Source: Wurfbainia villosa (Eukaryota > Streptophyta > Magnoliopsida > Zingiberales > Zingiberaceae). Taken from it: a stretch of 64,000 nt of DNA. The translations under genes and the position numbers were made by a program. Positions within the stretch are counted from its first letter, which is position 1. The number at the start of each line of letters is the position of its first letter. Below the pieces are notes generated by a model. It ran no database searches and was not told the DNA's origin. It saw only the letters and a program-made list of their open reading frames with translations. Shown piece by piece: positions 58,301 through 64,000 of the stretch. The stretch covers positions 109,478,479-109,542,478 of the forward strand of contig CM045997.1 in assembly GCA_025175895.1 (NCBI GenBank), read 5' to 3'.

Positions 58301-61300
58301 CAAAAGTAAAAATACAACCAAAATGAAATACACAAGCAAATACAAGTAAAGAACATTTTATAAAAGATTGCTTTGATTGTTTGGTGCTTTGGTTGCTTTG
58401 GATGACTTTTGAAAACCTGAAATTCAACAGCACTTCGCCTCAAAATCGCCCAAGAACCGCTGCTTCAAATCCTCCACGAAGTCTTCTTATAAAGTTGAGC
58501 TTGGGTTGATTTTCCGCCTAGCAGTCAACTGCCCTTACCCAGCAGTCGACTACTCACTTATCTGTTGTCTCACAACGAACTAATCCACGTCAAATTTTGA
58601 TCGCCAATCGTATCCGCCCGATAGCCGCAGGCATCGCATCATTATCGTAAGCGTGATCGACTATCAAATCTTCTGTGCTCTATCCACTTAATTCCAATCG
58701 ACTGCTCAACTCTAGCAGTCGACTACCAACGGTTAGTCCATTGCTAAAACCTAGCAATCGACTGCCAGAGCCACAATCAATAGTCGAGCTTTAGTCGACT
58801 AATCGACTAATCGATTAGTCGCCATTGGTGCTCAAGTCAACTAAGTCTCCAGTGCGATGCTCGGCTAGGTCAATCGATGTCATGATCGATTGGAACACCT
58901 CAAATATGAGGTTTAACCCAAGTATGATCCCCTCATACTTGATACTCATTTTATACCTAGACCTAAGCCTTTTAGCCACCTCCATTAGCCTCACGCCCTC
59001 ATGGTCGATCCGAGTCATTCACGACTCCTTCACCCTTCGTATTAGCCTTCAAATGCTTTCATCGACTCTGTCATGTCATCGAGTACCCTTAGCCTAGACC
59101 TCAACCTTCAAGTCACTTCCATCAGCCTCAAGCCCTTAGTTCGAGTCCATGACTCCTCACCCTTGGTCGTAACCTTCAAGTGCTTCCGTCGACTTTGTCG
59201 TGCTAACGAGTCTATCTTTGCCAAGTCTCTAAACTTGGACTTTCACCGCCAAGACTATACACTTGGACTTACGTGGCCAAGACTACACCCTTGGACTTTT
59301 TCCTTTGTCAAATATCCATATTTGAACTTTCACCGCCAAGACTACACCGTTGGACTTACGTGGCCAAGACTACACCCTTGAACTTTTCCTTTGCCAAGTA
59401 TTCATACTTGGACTTCTACTCGAGTCTTACTCGAACTTTGCCAAGTATTCATACTTGGACTTCTAGTCGAGTCTCACTCGAGCTTAGTCAACCTTTGACC
59501 TGAGGTCAATTGCTCCAACAATCTCCACATAACAATCTCCTTCATATGACCTTGAATATCCCAATCCATCCACTTCTCATATGATTATATGTATACTAAA
59601 CGTATTGTCAATCGTATTGGCAAACATCAAAATACTACTCGAGTCTCACTCGAATCTGATTAATCGTGACCTGGACCGATTGCACTAACAGGTCTGACAA
59701 TGGTTTTTATTAAAGTGACGGGAATGAAATTTCTAATTACAAATACAAGAAGAGGAATCATTGAACCATTGAAATGGTTAGGAACCTAAATGTAAATACT
59801 AGAAACCTACTTGTAAATATGATATAATATAAGATGTATAGTGTAATTTTATAGTAACAAATAATAAAACAAAGGTAAAGTATTACCTGGAAAATTAACT
59901 CCTAATTTTAAATCATCAATGTTGTCTCAAAGTGGTGATACTGATCCTTCCCCAGTGTTGATTGCTCTAGTGAGTAGCTCCTTCACTAGTGAGATCAAGA
60001 CCAGAGCTCCCAGCCTCCTCTCACAGCAAAGGGCTTTGCTCATATGCAAGCCACACTTGCACAGATTCACATAGGCATGACACATGACGTGACATGTACT
60101 TGACATGCCCCTTTTTTTAGACGTAGCCCCTCATGCACATTAAGGCTCATGATCTGCTCCCACCCATGGAGAGCTATTAATCGATTTCCCACAATCATGA
60201 CCACCTCCTACAGTGCCAACAGTGCCAAGTGGATATGCTACCCTCCCTTCGTGTTAGAACCTTTTCCCTCGATGACTGAATGGTAGAGTCCTATGTGTCC
60301 TTATCCACATGAGCATCTGTTGACAATCCTCACCAACATTGAGTCTCAGTGGTGCACCTGCAGGCTGCTTCTTCATGAGAGAAATTTAGCAGTCGTGCAG
60401 GTTGCTTCTTCATAAGAGAAATTTAGTAGTCGACTAAACTCCTTGATGACTTTATAAATAAGTCTAGCAGATCTTCCTCTGCATGCAAACCTGGCCATGC
60501 ATTCCTCTATGTTTCTGTCAGGAGAAAGCTCATACCTCTGGGTTTCTATCCATGAATCCCTATAGCAAGATAGAAGCCAAGAAGCAGGTTGACCAAAGAC
60601 GAGCTCCAAAACCTTGCTACAAGCAGTACTTCTAGTCATCTATGGTCATGGAAACCTCAGCACTTTTTTGATCCAACTAGTACAATCTTTTACCTGATGA
60701 TTCATCTAGAGCTCCTCTCGATTCAAAATGTCATCCTCAACTAATTTGTTCTTAATGCCACCAACTACTAGCTTATAAAGCCTTTTTGGCTCTACGATTA
60801 TTACAACAAAGAAGCCAAATAGAAAAACCAATATGTCATGGGTCGCACCAATCTTGGTTAAGTTCACGGACAAGACCTAATTCTTTACTTGACTCTTTAC
60901 CTAATTCCTAGCCTGATTCCTTGACTCCTCACCTAATTCTTCCTCAGAGCCAATTCTTCTGTGAGCCAAAAAGATGAAAACTTCTTTGCTTGCAACAATT
61001 TTGCAATCTACACTAGTACTCCTCACCCTTGGTAGTCCTTTTATAACATTCCCATTTCCTCTCCATGATCGACAACAAGAATCACTTTTGATGTCTCCTC
61101 TTGTACGAACCGAGACAACCATCAATACTCTACACCACACCACTTGCAACACATAGCGATAAGTAATTACAATGTGCTTCCTAGTCTTGTGTGTCAGTGA
61201 TCAACTAGAATGCAAAATTTCAGCCCTGCTGAATAGCATAACTTAATTTTCAATCATTGAACTATCCTACCATATAAATTACACGACTAGCCATATCATT

Positions 61301-63002
61301 CACAGCGAACATGATCAGTACTTTCTTGAGACTTTATGCCATGACCATTTGGAGAAAACACTTGAAAATTTTATGGTACCTACCATGATTTAAAATTTCA
61401 AATTGTATTGGAGTTCGGTTTATCACCGACACGATATGATTTCAATACCGTACAGTGTCGTGTCGATAAGCTTTCAATATTTTTAAATATAAAATATATT
61501 AAAAAAAAATGAAATTTTAAATTAAATATTTAAAAAATACAAAAAAATATTTATTTAAAAAAAAACTGCATAATTGCAGTGCCCCCGCAATCTCACAGAA
61601 GTCACGTCGTGATCTTGCTGAGTCACCGTGATATTACGGCGCCCCTTGGAGTCATTAAGGGATTGTGGCAGCTCCATGGAGTCACCACGGGATTATGACA
61701 TCATTGCAACCCATGGAGTTGTTGCGGGATCGCAAGGCCCGCGGTGCCTGTGCTGATACCGGTGTCGAGTGGCAAGGTAAACGACAAATTCCGCCCATGC
61801 TACTTGACACAGTGTGAAATTTTAAACCATGGTACCTAAACAATACCTCAAGAAAAAGGTCTAAGTCGGTCTTAAGTACGAGGATAGAGGTCACCTTTAA
61901 AATTTAGGGTATACTAACACTGACTAGGCAAAAGTCTTCTGTAGTAGGTTCAAGATCGGCTTTAAATTTTAGGGTATCCTAATGGTAACTAACAAAGCTT
62001 TCCCAAAGACACTAGGCTGCTACATCCTCCTGCAACACTTGAAGACTATTACATCCAGTGCGGGAAAGTACAGAGCTTCAAAACTATATTATATAACTAA
62101 GCTATCATATACAGTTTTTAATCTAATGTTCAACGAGAATATAAAACATTGGTTGATTTTTTTACTTTATCAAAGAGAAGGTGAAATCTAATAAAGTTAT
62201 CACATCATTTGCCAACTTGATCAATTAATGAATTTTCTAACCAAGTCTCAGGAGGTAATAGGATTGAGTATATCTATAACAAGCTAAGTATTGATACTAT
62301 CTAACAGCCAACTTGGAGTGTACTAGAGACTTAAATGTAAATATGAGGAACTTGCTTGTAGAATATAGTGTAAAGCATAACTTGATGAATAATAACCATG
62401 GGTAGATAGGAAAACCTAGAAACTTATCCCAAACATTTTCCACTTTCAAATGGAAATGATCAGGCTGCATAATCCGCAAAACAGGAGCTATATACTTTTT
62501 TTTTTCGAAAAAAAAAAGAACCTGATTGGTGTAGCACAAGAATAGACACAACATACCTTCAAATGGAAACTGAGGTTTATGGCATGTAGACTAAAGAGGG
62601 AGATCCTATCTGGGAACTGTCTCGTGTAGAGCAACTTAACAGAAAATAAAAATTAAATAACAAGGATAGAAGCTGCATTTAATCTTTAACAGTCAGTAAA
62701 ATATTTCTGATTTTAAACAAGAAGCATCATCATAACAATTAATTAATAATATGGGAATTGCTAGAAGTTGTCCCACTGGACACTATAGTTAAGAGTCTAT
62801 ATTTAAACCTTTCACTGCAAAACCAGAGGCATCAGACATACATATAAAGCAGAAGCAGTGGTATTATAAGATAAACTAACCTTGTCTACTTTATTCCCAA
62901 CGAGTATTTTGACAGAGTTGTGGTTTGTAGAGTACGTTTCTACTTCTTTGACCCATACATCAGCTAGATTATTAAAAGTCTCCCTCTTTGTCACATCATA
63001 AA
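55380..63002 (-). CDS. RABC (Rab18-like) small GTPase, last three exons (5' end outside window)
   Basis: Exon A (63002-62881) encodes YDVTKRETFNNLADVWVKEV and ends KILVGNKVDK, which contains the NKxD guanine-binding motif. Exon B (56226-56098) starts EADRSVTTEEGIAFADEYGC and holds FECSAKT, the G5 SAK motif. Exon C (55487-55380) starts ILGVPELLEEGSAPVKRNIL and ends GGCCS plus a TGA, a double-Cys tail for geranylgeranylation. Splice sites are canonical and both internal junctions are phase 0; exon A begins in phase 1. The sequence pattern is that of plant RABC/Rab18, membrane-bound switches in vesicle or peroxisome-linked traffic. The intron between A and B is 6.65 kb and holds a solo LTR and other repeats. 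The frame is clean, so the gene is likely functional. Exons with the P-loop and switch regions lie beyond 64000. Confidence 0.92.
55637..55815. repeat. Copy of the short dispersed element seen at 14730-14929
   Basis: CGCCATGTTAGTGGCCTCCA, followed by CCGCTGCCCCTACGGTGGAG and then GGATAAATCA, aligns with the start of the 14730-14929 insertion. It lies in the last intron of the RABC gene. A third distant relative may be near 25645-25870. Confidence 0.5.
56227..58012. other. RABC intron, left part: repeats without genes
   Basis: AT-rich intron. 57240-57500 is dense in GATCGCAATC/CGTGATCGC words. No exon-like sequence. Confidence 0.5.
58018..59690 (-). repeat. Solo LTR of a Sirevirus-like element
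   Basis: A 1673-bp LTR related to 41428-42913: shared CTAGAGGGGGGTGAATAGCG near the start, a GTAGTTCGGAACCC block, CAGTCGACT-type palindromes (58525-58800), TTGGACTTT units, and the end CGTGACCTGGACCGATTGCA then CTAACA. Flanking 5-mers GGTCC and GGTCT differ by one base. There is no internal region or second LTR, so it is a solo LTR left by recombination. Orientation was inferred from the collinear relatives. Confidence 0.85.
59691..61376. other. RABC intron, middle part; unidentified old repeat
   Basis: Moderately GC-balanced sequence at 59930-61150 with short frames on both strands (for example 60373-60639 minus) but no motif I recognise. It may be an old retroelement remnant. Confidence 0.4.
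61377..61836. mobile_element. TIR-bounded (MITE-like) element, 460 bp
   Basis: The left end, GGTACCTACCATGATTTAAA then ATTTCA, and the right end, reverse-complemented as GGTACCATGGTTTAAAATTT then CA, are inverted copies. The interior has a run of ATTATGACATC, GGAGTCACC and GCGGGATCGC-like GC-rich words. No target duplication was identified. Confidence 0.5.
61837..62880. other. RABC intron, right part
   Basis: AT-rich intron sequence up to the donor at 62880-62879. No other feature recognised. Confidence 0.5.
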
Positions 63003-64000
63003 CTAACAGGAAAAAGTAACGAGTTAAATAATTTACAGTGCGTATCTAGTAATTACATCAAACCTTGCCTAAAAATTGCAGATACAAGTAGCTGCAGAAA
63101 GAGAAAAAGTATATCATAAATATTAGTATCAAATGTTTCTTGTTAATATCCCAAATGTATTTGCCATGATAAACATTGTTTGATATTATTTTTCTGAAAA
63201 GTTAATATCAGGAACTTAAATGGTCTGACTTTAAAACCAGTTGCATGGGTGCTGAAGGAGATTTAACAGGATATGAATATAGCTAGGGGAAAAGATAAAG
63301 ATTTTTTGGCTTAAGAGTTAGAGGCAACAATCCACCGTAGGGAGCAAACTTTAACTGAAGAAAAAATTATTTAGAAAGGAAACATGACTAAGTACTAAAG
63401 TAAGTAATAACCATGTAGGACTAAGACATAACTATAATCCTCTATCTCAAGCAGGAGAATGGATTGTGGTCAATGCATAGCTCGCTATAAAAATATAGCT
63501 GTGTTAGAGGAAAAATGATAATGCCTAATTTAGAGCATGCACAAACAAGTGGAGTTAAGAGACTTTGATGACATCATTTGTGGACTCAAGTTGTGGACTT
63601 GACATGATATTAGGGTAACCTGTGAGAATAGATGTTACACTTCGTTGATATAAATGTCTAAACCTATAAACATGGATGTTACTCTTATTTGTTATAACAT
63701 TAGGTCATCAACACCCAAATATGATGCAAAATATGAAAGGGTTCTTTGTATGTTGTAAGTCCAAGTCCAGTAAAGAAGTGCAACCACAATTATAGGATTA
63801 TATTAGCAATATGGGATATAGGAAGGAACAATTTCGTGTAAACAGCTATAATTGGCAGGTGCAATATTTAGGAAAAAATTAACATAAAAATAAATTTGAG
63901 AAAAGGCTAGATTAAAAGGTAATGCAAGTTTTAAAATTTAGTATACTGAAAAAATGTTCAAAATAAAAATAGTAAAGTATTATGTTAGATAAATTCGCAA
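63003..64000. other. RABC intron continuing beyond the window
   Basis: Intronic sequence upstream of the exon starting at 63002. I looked for the DTAGQE/YYRGAQG exon on the minus strand and did not find it. Confidence 0.5.

Noticed and set aside
59073..59503. Plus-strand frames in the solo LTR
   Set aside because: Made of the same TTGGACTTT-type units as other LTRs of the family; not a gene.
60373..60639. 88-codon minus-strand frame as a host exon
   Set aside because: No recognisable motif, no splice support, and it lies in a repeat-filled intron of another gene.

Overview
This is plant nuclear DNA, probably from a monocot. Genes are interrupted by introns, there are no operons, and most of the window is LTR retrotransposon. 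A monocot fits the GC-rich first exon of the F-box gene and a stomagen peptide that reads like monocot copies. I cannot name the species. A Zingiberales-type genome is a guess.

Three host genes are visible, all on the minus strand. (1) The first exon of an F-box gene lies at 4573-4902. (2) A STOMAGEN/EPFL9 gene lies at 30703-31156. It encodes a secreted peptide that promotes stomata, with a complete 45-residue mature peptide and six cysteines. (3) The last three exons of a RABC (Rab18-like) small GTPase lie between 55380 and 63002; its 5' exons are beyond the right edge. A promoter-like segment of unknown ownership lies near 32100-32345.

The rest is mostly mobile DNA, layered as follows. A truncated Sirevirus-like LTR (1501-3259) carries a fold-back element (about 1801-2349). 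Copia-1 (5785-14524, TSD CAGAT, minus) is inserted in a decayed endogenous badnavirus-like element (about 14525-16616, minus). That viral element keeps the ORF1/ORF2/ORF3 order with ATGA overlaps and a tRNA-Met primer site. Copia-2 (16665-23428, TSD ATGTT, plus) is nearly intact: its gag-pol frame of 1338 codons is broken only by three in-frame stops. A block of tandem and dispersed repeats and small TIR elements follows (23434-28312).

From about 32935 to 53165 there is a three-level nest. A degenerate RTE-type LINE (plus) was split by Copia-3 (33381-50821, minus). Copia-3 was in turn split, just inside its 3' LTR, by a Sirevirus-like element without pol (33965-42913, TSD AATAG, minus). This innermost element has gag, no detectable integrase, RT or RNase H, and a second gene that appears to be spliced and to have its own leader. 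I consider it and the viral element the most interesting objects here. A related solo LTR (58018-59690) sits in the 6.65 kb RABC intron.

Order of events: the viral element and LINE are oldest, Copia-1 and Copia-3 came next, and the pol-less element and Copia-2 look youngest. All domain calls rest on reading translated motifs by eye; no database search was run.
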